Part shown: positions 1 through 5,878 of the stretch, piece by piece
Position numbering within the stretch: position 1 is the first letter of the stretch
How the letters are laid out: every line of letters begins with the position of its first letter
From: Ruminococcaceae bacterium UBA5905
GTDB taxonomy: Bacteria > Bacillota > Clostridia > Oscillospirales > Acutalibacteraceae
Length of the DNA: 12,856 bases
Assembly: GCA_002431285.1 (NCBI GenBank)
Contig: DJEF01000001.1
Span: 7,105-19,960, forward strand
Direction: 5' to 3'
Program-made: the position numbers and the translations under genes
The notes under the pieces: model-generated
Told to the model about the DNA's origin: nothing
Database searches by the model: none
The model's input: the letters and a program-made list of their open reading frames with translations, nothing else

Positions 1-254
1 AGCTGCTGGATGCCCGGCACACCCCCAGCCGGGACGATTACCAGATGCTGGAATACATGGTGGAGCACGAGATCCCCTTCGTAGCGGTGCTGACGAAGAT
101 GGATAAGCTCAATCAGACCCAGCGGCGACAGCGGTTAGAGGCGTTCGCGCAGGAACTGAGCGCCTATGAGGGGGTCACGCTGATCCCGTTCTCCGCCGTG
201 ACTGGCGAGGGCGTGGAGGCGCTGCGAGACGTTTTGTCCGACGTATGTGAATAA
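1..254 (+). CDS. engB: Ribosome biogenesis GTP-binding protein EngB (YsxC/YihA), 3' part only
   Basis: The gene is cut by the left edge; the reading frame is open from base 3 and gives 83 residues to TAA at 252-254. The visible part begins LLDARHTPSRDD, the stretch after the G3 motif of EngB-type small GTPases. It then shows the G4 guanine-specificity motif TKMD (within LTKMDKL) and a G5-like SAV followed by GEGVEAL near the C terminus. EngB is a cytoplasmic P-loop GTPase that assists late assembly of the large ribosomal subunit and is essential in B. subtilis. The P-loop, G2 and G3 lie outside the window. In many Firmicutes this gene follows clpX and lon, so those may lie to the left (inference). 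The gene is closed by a strong hairpin at 276-312. Confidence 0.9.
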   Translation, partial: LLDARHTPSRDDYQMLEYMVEHEIPFVAVLTKMDKLNQTQRRQRLEAFAQELSAYEGVTLIPFSAVTGEGVEALRDVLSDVCE

Positions 255-275
255 ATGAAATACGCGACCGGATCG

Positions 276-312
276 GAGACCGTCAAAAGGGATTCCTTTT
301 GACGGTCTCTTT
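276..312 (+). terminator. Rho-independent terminator after engB
   Basis: A perfect 15-bp inverted repeat (276-290 with 295-309) encloses the tetraloop GATT. It starts 22 bases after the engB stop. The T-run after it is only three bases (310-312), so termination rests on stem strength. It separates engB from the sporulation genes that follow. Confidence 0.85.
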
Positions 313-341
313 GCATATTCGGCGCTCAAACGGTCAAACTA
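312..341 (+). promoter_or_regulatory. Sigma-G/sigma-F-like promoter for spoVAC-spoVAD
   Basis: A -35-like TGCATA lies at 312-317 and a -10-like CAAACTA at 335-341, with 17 bases between. The B. subtilis forespore consensus is a GHATR -35 (G, C, A, T, A fits fully) and a CATNHTA -10 (six of seven fit), spaced about 18 bases. The stretch GGTCAAACTA also resembles the sigma-F -10 form. Expected transcription start is near 348, leaving a short leader with the ribosome binding site at 356-362. spoVA operons are sigma-G-controlled in Bacillus, which agrees. The assignment rests on motif match and gene identity only. Confidence 0.55.
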
Positions 342-368
342 ACCCAAAACGACAAGTGAGGGATCCGT

Positions 369-812
369 ATGAGCATTTCCGAGAAGGAATATGACCGCAT
401 GAGTAAAAAAGCCTCTCCCGGCTCGCCGGTGGGAAAGGACTGCCTGAAAGCGTTTCTGATCGGCGGGCTGATCTGTACCGTCGGCGAGGTGATCTTTCAG
501 CTGGTACAGGGGAGCGTGGGGGAGAAAACCGCTCGACTGATTGTGTCGGTGGTGCTGATCGGAGTGACGGTGATCCTGACGGGCTTGCAGGTGTTCGATA
601 ATATCGCCAAGCACGCCGGCGCCGGTACGTTGGTCCCCATCACGGGCTTCGCCAATTCGGTGGTGGCTCCGGCCATTGAATTCAAGGCCGAAGGATTCGT
701 GTTGGGGCTGGGAGCAAAAATGTTCATCATCGCCGGGCCTGTGCTGGTGTACGGTATCACGGCCAGCGCGGTGTACGGACTGATCCTGTACCTGTTTTCT
801 CTGATCGGGTGA
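369..812 (+). CDS. spoVAC: Stage V sporulation protein AC (SpoVAC)
   Basis: A 147-residue integral membrane protein of the usual SpoVAC length (about 150). Family hallmarks are visible: CLKAFLIGGLIC near residue 24, AGAGTLVPITGFANSVV around 83-99 and EGFVLGLGAKMF around 108-119. Hydrophobic segments lie at roughly 27-48, 56-78, 90-102 and 120-145. SpoVA proteins sit in the spore inner membrane and move dipicolinic acid with calcium into the forespore, releasing it at germination; SpoVAC has been described as a mechanosensitive channel subunit. ATG 369 is preceded by AGTGAGG at 356-362. It is followed 15 bases later by spoVAD, forming a two-gene unit. Production in the forespore is expected from the promoter at 312-341. 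Confidence 0.95.
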   Translation: MSISEKEYDRMSKKASPGSPVGKDCLKAFLIGGLICTVGEVIFQLVQGSVGEKTARLIVSVVLIGVTVILTGLQVFDNIAKHAGAGTLVPITGFANSVVAPAIEFKAEGFVLGLGAKMFIIAGPVLVYGITASAVYGLILYLFSLIG

Positions 813-827
813 AAGGGGGACGAAGCT

Positions 828-1856
828 ATGCCGGAACGCAAGGGACTCTACACCGTTACGCTTTCCAACCGTCCGACGGTTTTAGGCCGGGCTGCCGTGG
901 TCGGAAAAAAAGAGGGCGAAGGCCCGCTGGGACATGAGTTTGATGTGGTGTTTGCGGATGCCCGGTTGGGGGAAAAGACCTGGGAGAAGGCCGAAAGCGC
1001 GCTGCAAAAGCAGGCGCTGTCCCGGGCGCTGGATCGGGCGGGCCTGTCGCCCAGCCAGCTGCAATATCTGTTCGCCGGGGATCTGCTTAATCAGAATATT
1101 GCCTCCACCTTCGGACTGCGGGATATGAACGTGCCGCTGATCGGTCAGTTCGGCGCCTGTTCCACCATGGGGCAGACCATGGCGATGGCGGCTATTTTTG
1201 TGGACAGCGGCGCGGCGGATCTGTGCGCGGCGGTGACGTCGTCCCATTTCTGCACGGCGGAGCGGCAGTTCCGCTACCCGCTGGAGTATGGCGGCCAGCG
1301 TCCCCCCACCAGCCAGTGGACGGCCACCGCAGCGGGCGCGGTGATCGTGGGGCGCGCCGGAAAGGGCGTGCGCATTGACGAGGTGACGATCGGTCGGGTG
1401 CAGGATCTGGGCGTCACCGACGCTAACAACATGGGCAGTGCCATGGCGCCTGCCGCCGCCGATACGCTGGAACGCTTTTTCGCCGATACCGGGACGCGGC
1501 CGGAGGATTATGCCCAGATCGTGACCGGCGATCTGGGACAGGTGGGCAGCGACCTTTGCCGGGAACTGATGGCGAAAAAGGGATTGCCGCTGGGAGATAA
1601 TTACACCGATTGCGGATTGCTGCTGTTTGACCGCCAAACGCAGGATGTCCACGCCGGCGGCTCCGGCTGCGGCTGTTCGGCCAGCGTGCTGTGCGGGCAT
1701 TTTCTGCCGATGCTGGAGCGGGGAGAACTGCCGGAACTGCTGTTCTGCCCGACGGGCGCACTGATGTCGCCCACCTCCTCTCAGCAGGGCGAGAGCATCC
1801 CCGGTATCTGCCACGCGCTGCTGCTTACCGGGGAAACGGCGGCCCCGTGGACATGA
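828..1856 (+). CDS. spoVAD: Stage V sporulation protein AD (SpoVAD), DPA-binding thiolase-fold protein
   Basis: 342 residues, matching the family (about 338 in B. subtilis). SpoVAD has a ketosynthase/thiolase fold and binds dipicolinic acid on the outer face of the spore inner membrane. Visible family segments are EGPLGHEFD (31-39), AGDLLNQN (83-90), FGACST with Cys111, SSHFCTAERQFRYP (138-151), MGSAMAPAAADT (202-213), TGDLGQVGS (233-241) and GGSGCGCSA (277-285). It has no transmembrane segment, as expected. ATG 828 follows an AAAGGGGGA ribosome binding site at 812-820. In most spore formers spoVAE (spoVAEB) comes next; here it does not. The TGA overlaps an ATG (ATGA, 1853-1856) that opens a 57-codon frame of doubtful reality. 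Confidence 0.95.
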   Translation: MPERKGLYTVTLSNRPTVLGRAAVVGKKEGEGPLGHEFDVVFADARLGEKTWEKAESALQKQALSRALDRAGLSPSQLQYLFAGDLLNQNIASTFGLRDMNVPLIGQFGACSTMGQTMAMAAIFVDSGAADLCAAVTSSHFCTAERQFRYPLEYGGQRPPTSQWTATAAGAVIVGRAGKGVRIDEVTIGRVQDLGVTDANNMGSAMAPAAADTLERFFADTGTRPEDYAQIVTGDLGQVGSDLCRELMAKKGLPLGDNYTDCGLLLFDRQTQDVHAGGSGCGCSASVLCGHFLPMLERGELPELLFCPTGALMSPTSSQQGESIPGICHALLLTGETAAPWT

Positions 1857-2131
1857 CGGCAAGAGCCGAGGGGGTATTTCGCGTGGGCAAGACGCTCGGA
1901 GCAAGGGCATCTCGGAAACGGCGCGGCGGCCTGTGTTTTTCCGCGCCGATCCCGGCCGCAGAATATGGGCGTATCCTGGGGAGAACGACAGGATCGCTGA
2001 CCGTGGGGCCGCAAGTACGGAGATGATCGGATGACTTTGTTTATGGTATCCAAAAACCGAGATGTTCGTTGTGCTTTCTGACAAAAATTCGGTCGAAATT
2101 CGCTGCGCTCGGCGGATGCGGGCTTTTCCCC
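1857..2131 (+). other. Intergenic stretch after spoVAD, no supported gene
   Basis: The gap from spoVAD to the next gene (2203) is 346 bases. In no frame does it encode a SpoVAE-like hydrophobic protein. A short frame from ATG 1853 to TGA 2026 (57 codons, very basic, no ribosome binding site) overlaps the spoVAD stop by four bases; I do not recognise it and do not call it a gene. An 8-bp inverted repeat (1919-1926 with 1941-1948, 14-base loop) lacks a T-run, so spoVAD has no clear terminator. The right part carries a direct repeat at 2085-2102 and the promoter at 2132-2160. Confidence 0.6.
2085..2102 (+). repeat. Short direct repeat upstream of a sigma-A promoter
   Basis: AAATTCG occurs at 2085-2091 and again at 2096-2102, 11 bases apart start to start, or about one helical turn. 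It lies 30 bases before the -35 element at 2132. This geometry would suit a regulator binding one face of the helix, but a 7-base repeat can arise by chance. Confidence 0.35.
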
Positions 2132-2160
2132 TTGACATTTGCCGTCGGATAGGCTATAAT
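2132..2160 (+). promoter_or_regulatory. Perfect consensus sigma-A promoter
   Basis: TTGACA at 2132-2137 and TATAAT at 2155-2160 are separated by exactly 17 bases, so both hexamers and the spacing equal the housekeeping consensus. Transcription should start near 2167, 36 bases before ATG 2203. It drives the 70-residue membrane protein gene and rules out a translation start further upstream. Confidence 0.9.
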
Positions 2161-2202
2161 TATGACAGATTTGTAACCTATTCGCTGAAAGGAGTCTTAC
2201 CG

Positions 2203-2415
2203 ATGAAATGCTCTAAGGATTGCAAATGGACTTGGATCGCCGTGGTGGCCGCTGTGGTGGCTGCGATTACGACGGTTGTGCTGCTGATGCTGCGTGCCCG
2301 TGCCAAGAGAATTTCCCGCCATGAGTGCGAGGGCTGTTTTGATTACGAGATGGACGAATTGGATCAGCTGGCCGACGCCGAGCCGACGCAGGAGCCGGAA
2401 GCGAACGAAGAATAA
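2203..2415 (+). CDS. Small single-pass membrane protein with acidic tail, unknown function
   Basis: A 70-residue protein. A short N terminus (MKCSKDCKW) precedes one strongly hydrophobic helix at about 10-31, rich in Ala and Val. Then come a basic patch (RARAKRISRH, 31-40), a CEGC pair of cysteines (42-45) and an acidic, Glu/Asp/Pro-rich tail to the end. The basic patch right after the helix predicts that the tail faces the cytoplasm. ATG 2203 is chosen because the GAAAGGAG ribosome binding site ends at 2194 and the promoter at 2132-2160 lies inside the longer possible frame. The gene stands alone between a perfect promoter and a terminator, so high constitutive expression is likely. I do not recognise a family; a small anchor or scaffold is conceivable, but no function is claimed. 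Confidence 0.8.
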   Translation: MKCSKDCKWTWIAVVAAVVAAITTVVLLMLRARAKRISRHECEGCFDYEMDELDQLADAEPTQEPEANEE

Positions 2416-2420
2416 TCGCC

Positions 2421-2455
2421 AAAAAGGAGCAGACAGTATGGTCTGCTCCTTTTTT
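2421..2455 (+). terminator. Rho-independent terminator after the small membrane protein gene
   Basis: A 14-bp stem (2421-2434 with 2441-2454) encloses the hexaloop AGTATG; the right arm runs into six Ts (2450-2455). It begins five bases after the stop codon. The A-run on the left arm means it could also work in the reverse direction. Confidence 0.93.
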
Positions 2456-2571
2456 GAGACGATCTTTTGATGTGTTTTGCGAAAAAGATTATTTGCGCAG
2501 GATCACCCTCGCCGCCGTTTTGTTTGGCGGATGATTTTGATGACTTTACTGAAATTTTAAGGAAGAAAACT

Positions 2572-3399
2572 ATGTGGATCTGTCCCATTTGCGGGTTGCC
2601 ACTGGCCGCGACGTCTGCCGGGTGGCAATGTGCCCGGCGGCATAGCTTTGACCGCAGCCGCAGCGGATATGTGCATCTGCTGCCCGCCAACCGTAAGCAC
2701 GGGAAAATGCCCGGCGACGATAAGCTGATGGTGGAGGCTCGCCGACGGTTTCTGGAGGGCGGCTGGTATGCGCCTCTGGCGGACGGGCTGTGCAAGCAGC
2801 TGGAGCGGCATATGCCGCAAGGAGATTTTCTGGATGTCGGGTGCGGCGAGGGATACTATACCGGACGCATGGCGGCGGCTATCCGACGCCGGTATCCGGC
2901 GGCGGTCTGCGCCGGAATTGATATATCCAAAATCGCGTTGGACAAGGCGGCCCGCGCCTGCCCCGAGGGGCAATTTGCCGTGGCCAGCGCGTTTCATCTG
3001 CCGGTGGCGGATGGGAGCTGCGCCGCGGTCGTCAATGTGTTTGCGCCGTATTGCGGCGAGGAGATCCGACGGGTCATGCAGCCGGACGGGGTTTTCCTTA
3101 TGACCATCCCCGGTGAAACGCACCTGTGGGAGCTGAAGCAGCGCATCTACGACACGCCCTATAAGAATCAGGTCAAGCCCTTTGACCTGCCGGGGCTTGA
3201 CCTGATCGAACAGACGCATTTGCAGTATTCTATGGACCTGCCGGACAGTGAAACGGTGGAGTCGCTGTTTCGCATGACGCCGTATTACTATAAAACCGGG
3301 CAGGCCGATCAGCAAAAGGCGGCGCAGATCGAGCATCTGTCGGTCACGGCGGAGTTTTTCATCCTGACCTACCGGAAATCAGCTGCGCAGATCGGCTAA
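2572..3399 (+). CDS. rlmA: RlmA-family 23S rRNA (guanine-N1)-methyltransferase
   Basis: 275 residues, close to E. coli RlmA (269). The N terminus carries the zinc site of the family: Cys4, Cys7, Cys20 and His24 in CPIC and CARRH. Then follow HLLPAN and GDDKLMVEARRRFLEGG, a strong RlmA signature. The class I S-adenosylmethionine domain has LDVGCGEGYYT (87-97), the acidic GIDISK (115-120) and VNVFAP (154-159). E. coli RlmA modifies G745 in 23S rRNA helix 35; Gram-positive relatives (RlmA-II/TlrB) modify G748 and can give tylosin resistance, so the target base here is undecided. ATG 2572 has AAGGA at 2559-2563. The leader 2456-2571 holds no clear promoter. The last 21 bases overlap the convergent RodA-like gene. 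Confidence 0.88.
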   Translation: MWICPICGLPLAATSAGWQCARRHSFDRSRSGYVHLLPANRKHGKMPGDDKLMVEARRRFLEGGWYAPLADGLCKQLERHMPQGDFLDVGCGEGYYTGRMAAAIRRRYPAAVCAGIDISKIALDKAARACPEGQFAVASAFHLPVADGSCAAVVNVFAPYCGEEIRRVMQPDGVFLMTIPGETHLWELKQRIYDTPYKNQVKPFDLPGLDLIEQTHLQYSMDLPDSETVESLFRMTPYYYKTGQADQQKAAQIEHLSVTAEFFILTYRKSAAQIG

Positions 3400-4539
3400 A
3401 CTCTTGCGCCGGGTGTTTTGGGAGAAGGATACGCTGAGTACCAGCCCGATGCCCAGATACAAGGTCGCCACCGAGCTGCCGCCGGCGCTGAAAAAGGGGA
3501 GGGTGATGCCGATGACCGGCAATACCCGCAGACACATTCCCAGATTGATGAGCGATTGAAATCCGATGAGCGCCAGCATACCGACACACAGATATCCGCC
3601 CAGATCGTCCCGGGACTGCTTGGTGCAGCGCACCAGCTCGAATACCAGCAGCGCCAGCAGCAGAAATAGCAACAGTCCGCCGATAAATCCGAATTCCTCC
3701 GCCGCTACGGTGAAAATGAGGTCGTTGTTCCGGGCAAAGGAGAATCCTTTGCCGCCCTGTAAATATCCGACGCCGGTGAGCTTGCCGGAGCCGATGGCTT
3801 TCAGACCCTCATACTGCTGCCAGCCGGTGGTGCTGAGGTACTTTTCCACATACGGCGGCAGAATGCAGAGAAACCGGGCCTTTTTATCGTCGGTGAGCAG
3901 ATACGTCCAGGCCAGCGGTACCAGCGCACATACACCGGCCAGCCCCAATACATAGTAGAGTAGGTTGACGCCGCTGACCAGCAGCATACTGAGGAATATG
4001 AGGATGAACACCAGCGCCGTGCCGTCGTCCCCCTGCAGGAACACCAGCCCGATGGGGACAATGGCGTGGAGCGCCAGCAGTGCCAGCGTTTTGAACCGGC
4101 GGATGTCCTGCTGCACTCGGGAGAGATGCACGGAAAAGGTGATGATGAAACTGATCTTCATCAACTCCGACGGCTGGAAGGTCAGGCGGAAGGAGCCGAT
4201 GCGTATCCCCAGCCAGGCGGTATCGTCGGTTCCGGCCACATTCAGCCCCAGAGGGGTAAAGGTCAGCAGCACCAGTCCGACCGAGAGCGCGGCCCACACC
4301 GGCCACAGACGACAGATGTCCTCATAGTCCACCTGGGAGATCAGCATGGCGAGGATCAGCCCCACCGCCGATGCGCCGATCTGCATGATCACGCCGCTCA
4401 TGCCGTTTCCGGCACTGTAAGAGGCGGAATACACCAGCAAACACCCGTAGACCGATGCTGCCAGACATAGCAGGATCAGTCGCAGGTTGGAATAATAGAA
4501 AAAGGTGCGTATGGACTGCTTTAACGAGTGTTTGGCCAA
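3379..4539 (-). CDS. FtsW/RodA/SpoVE-family peptidoglycan glycosyltransferase
   Basis: A polytopic membrane protein of 386 residues with about ten hydrophobic helices. SEDS-family marks are present: FQPSELMK (121-128 from the TTG start), NDLIF with the likely catalytic Asp273, EEFGFIGG, and RVLPVIGITLPFFSAGGSS (338-356). Such proteins polymerise glycan strands from lipid II, paired with a class B PBP. Which of RodA, FtsW or SpoVE this is cannot be decided; no partner PBP lies in the window. The start is placed at TTG 4539 because an AAAGGATGAG site lies just before it and the -10 at 4572-4577 would leave only about two bases ahead of ATG 4563. Starting at 4563 would add eight residues. The usual QPDLGT motif reads QGDDGT here. 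Confidence 0.9.
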   Translation of the reverse strand: MAKHSLKQSIRTFFYYSNLRLILLCLAASVYGCLLVYSASYSAGNGMSGVIMQIGASAVGLILAMLISQVDYEDICRLWPVWAALSVGLVLLTFTPLGLNVAGTDDTAWLGIRIGSFRLTFQPSELMKISFIITFSVHLSRVQQDIRRFKTLALLALHAIVPIGLVFLQGDDGTALVFILIFLSMLLVSGVNLLYYVLGLAGVCALVPLAWTYLLTDDKKARFLCILPPYVEKYLSTTGWQQYEGLKAIGSGKLTGVGYLQGGKGFSFARNNDLIFTVAAEEFGFIGGLLLFLLLALLVFELVRCTKQSRDDLGGYLCVGMLALIGFQSLINLGMCLRVLPVIGITLPFFSAGGSSVATLYLGIGLVLSVSFSQNTRRKSLADLRS

Positions 4540-4571
4540 GCCGCTCTCATCCTTTCTGAACATTCCTGTCC

Positions 4572-4600
4572 ATTATACCGAATTTTTACGCAAGATGCAA
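4572..4600 (-). promoter_or_regulatory. Sigma-A promoter for the RodA-like gene
   Basis: On the minus strand TATAAT (4577 down to 4572) is preceded at 17 bases by TTGCAT (4600 down to 4595). The -10 is perfect; the -35 keeps the TTG. Transcription should start near 4565, which makes TTG 4539 with its AAAGGATGAG site the likelier start codon. Confidence 0.65.
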
Positions 4601-4607
4601 GTTTCTC

Positions 4608-4652
4608 TTTAATTATTTACAAATGTGTGGTAAAATACCTCTCAACAGGTAT
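4608..4652 (+). promoter_or_regulatory. Extended -10 promoter with dyad, upstream of tsaE
   Basis: TGG followed by TAAAAT (4628-4636) forms an extended -10 element; a weak TTTAAT -35 lies 17 bases upstream (4608-4613). A perfect 6-bp inverted repeat, ATACCT (4635-4640) and AGGTAT (4647-4652) with a 6-base centre, covers the end of the -10 and the expected start near 4643. It could be an operator or a very small leader hairpin. The promoter is divergent from that of the RodA-like gene. Confidence 0.5.
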
Positions 4653-4686
4653 GGAATGCAGGCGCGAGGGTAAAGGAGGCGGCACA

Positions 4687-5100
4687 GTGGACGAGCGGAT
4701 CATCACCCACTCCGTGGAGGAGACCGAAGCCTACGGTGCTTCACTGGCTTCCGGCTTGCGCGGCGGTACGGTACTGGCCCTGTTCGGCGGTATGGGCATG
4801 GGGAAAACCGCTCTGGTGCGGGGGATTGCCCGGGGGCTGGGGTTGACCGCTCCGGTGTCCAGCCCTACCTTCGCGCTGGTGCACGATTATGGCGGCAAGC
4901 CGCCGCTGGTGCATTTTGATATGTACCGCGTTACCGGATGGGACGATCTGTATTCGACCGGCTTTTTTGATTATTTGGAGGCGGGTGCGATCCTGGTGGT
5001 GGAATGGAGCGAAAACATCGAAAGCGCTCTGCCGGAGGATGCCGTGCGATTGGTTTTCTCCGCCCCGGACGAGCATACCCGCTGGATTGAAAGGAAGTGA
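4687..5100 (+). CDS. tsaE: tRNA threonylcarbamoyladenosine biosynthesis ATPase TsaE
   Basis: 137 residues with a GTG start. TsaE is the ATPase that works with TsaB and TsaD to put the t6A modification on A37 of ANN-decoding tRNAs, using threonylcarbamoyl-AMP made by TsaC/TsaC2. Visible marks: Walker A GGMGMGKT (34-41), the conserved SSPTF (58-62), HFDMYR (76-81) and VVEWSEN (104-110), all typical of the YjeE/YdiB fold. GTG 4687 is chosen because AGGAGG at 4674-4679 sits seven bases before it; an in-frame ATG at 4651 has no ribosome binding site and overlaps the dyad. tsaB follows after four bases. rimI and tsaD, often next in Firmicutes, are not here. Confidence 0.93.
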   Translation: MDERIITHSVEETEAYGASLASGLRGGTVLALFGGMGMGKTALVRGIARGLGLTAPVSSPTFALVHDYGGKPPLVHFDMYRVTGWDDLYSTGFFDYLEAGAILVVEWSENIESALPEDAVRLVFSAPDEHTRWIERK

Positions 5101-5104
5101 TGGC

Positions 5105-5839
5105 ATGGCGCTGATTTTAGCGGTGGATACCTCGGCCACCCCCGTTTCCTGCGCGCTTTTGCAGGATGAGCGGGTGCTGGCTTCTTATTACAGCCATAGC
5201 GGACAGACCCACAGCCAGACACTCATGCCCATGATCGAACATATGCTGCGGCTGTCGGACTTGACCGTGGCGCAGCTGGATGCCGTCGCCGTCAATGCCG
5301 GACCCGGCTCCTTTACGGGCGTGCGCATCGGTGTTTCTACCGTAAAGGGGTTGGCCTTTGCAGATGAAATCCCCTGCATAGCCGTTTCGACGCTGGAAGC
5401 GATGGCCGAGCCGCTGCGCGCACTGCCGCTGGAGGGGCTGGTCTGCTGTGTGATGGATGCCCGCTGCCGGCAGGTGTATACCGCGTCCTTTGATCTGAGC
5501 GCCGACGGCGACCTCACGCGCCAAACGCCGGATGAGGCGATCGCTGTCGAAGAACTGAAGAATCGACTGAAAAACGTAAAAAAATCTGTAATTTTAGTTG
5601 GCGATGGCGCAAAAATGTGCTATACTATGCTGAAAGAGGAAATTCCGACCCTGTTTCTGGCGCCCACGGCGTTGCGGTTTCAGTCGGCGGTGGGGACGGC
5701 TTTGGTGGCCGACCGTAAGCTCCGGTCGGGAGAAACGGTATCGGCGGCGGCCCTGATGCCCACCTATCTGCGCCTGCCGCAGGCCGAACGGGAGCTGCGT
5801 GCCCGGCAGGCTGCCGACCCGGAGAAAACGACCTTGTAA
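5105..5839 (+). CDS. tsaB: tRNA threonylcarbamoyladenosine biosynthesis protein TsaB
   Basis: 244 residues of the ASKHA fold. TsaB is the non-catalytic dimer partner that scaffolds TsaD and TsaE in t6A synthesis. The N terminus reads LILAVDTSATPVSCAL, and NAGPGSFTGVRIGV (64-77) is the family signature. TsaD's metal-binding HxxxH motif is absent, which separates TsaB from TsaD. ATG 5105 has an AAGGAAG site at 5091-5097 that overlaps the end of tsaE; the genes are four bases apart and surely co-transcribed. Codons around 5570-5640 turn A/T-rich (GTA, AAA, TCT, ATT, TTA, GTT), unlike the rest of the gene; that stretch contains a promoter-like sequence at 5598-5626. Confidence 0.93.
   Translation: MALILAVDTSATPVSCALLQDERVLASYYSHSGQTHSQTLMPMIEHMLRLSDLTVAQLDAVAVNAGPGSFTGVRIGVSTVKGLAFADEIPCIAVSTLEAMAEPLRALPLEGLVCCVMDARCRQVYTASFDLSADGDLTRQTPDEAIAVEELKNRLKNVKKSVILVGDGAKMCYTMLKEEIPTLFLAPTALRFQSAVGTALVADRKLRSGETVSAAALMPTYLRLPQAERELRARQAADPEKTTL
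5598..5626 (+). promoter_or_regulatory. Candidate internal promoter in tsaB, for upp
   Basis: TTGGCG (5598-5603) and TATACT (5621-5626) are 17 bases apart, and TGC directly before the -10 makes it an extended form. The 30 bases upstream are A/T-rich and would suit an UP element. It lies inside tsaB, about 250 bases before upp, which has little room for a promoter in its own 39-base gap. Confidence 0.5.
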
Positions 5840-5878
5840 TCCGTGCGTTTTCGCATGAAATATATGGAGGTAATGAAA

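Noticed and set aside
1919..1948. Hairpin with 8-bp arms as terminator of spoVAD
   Set aside because: The T-run lies in the loop rather than after the stem, and the loop is 14 bases long, so it does not fit intrinsic termination.
882..2138. Minus-strand open frame of 418 codons opposite spoVAD
   Set aside because: It is antisense to a clear spoVAD, Arg/His/Pro/Gln-rich and without any family motif; such long antisense frames are common in GC-rich genes.
2062..2202. Longer N terminus for the small membrane protein (from ATG 2062)
   Set aside because: The perfect promoter at 2132-2160 lies inside that extension, and only ATG 2203 has a proper ribosome binding site.
2467..2492. TTGATG and GATTAT as a promoter for rlmA
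   Set aside because: The spacer is only 14 bases and both boxes are weak; no convincing promoter was seen in 2456-2571.
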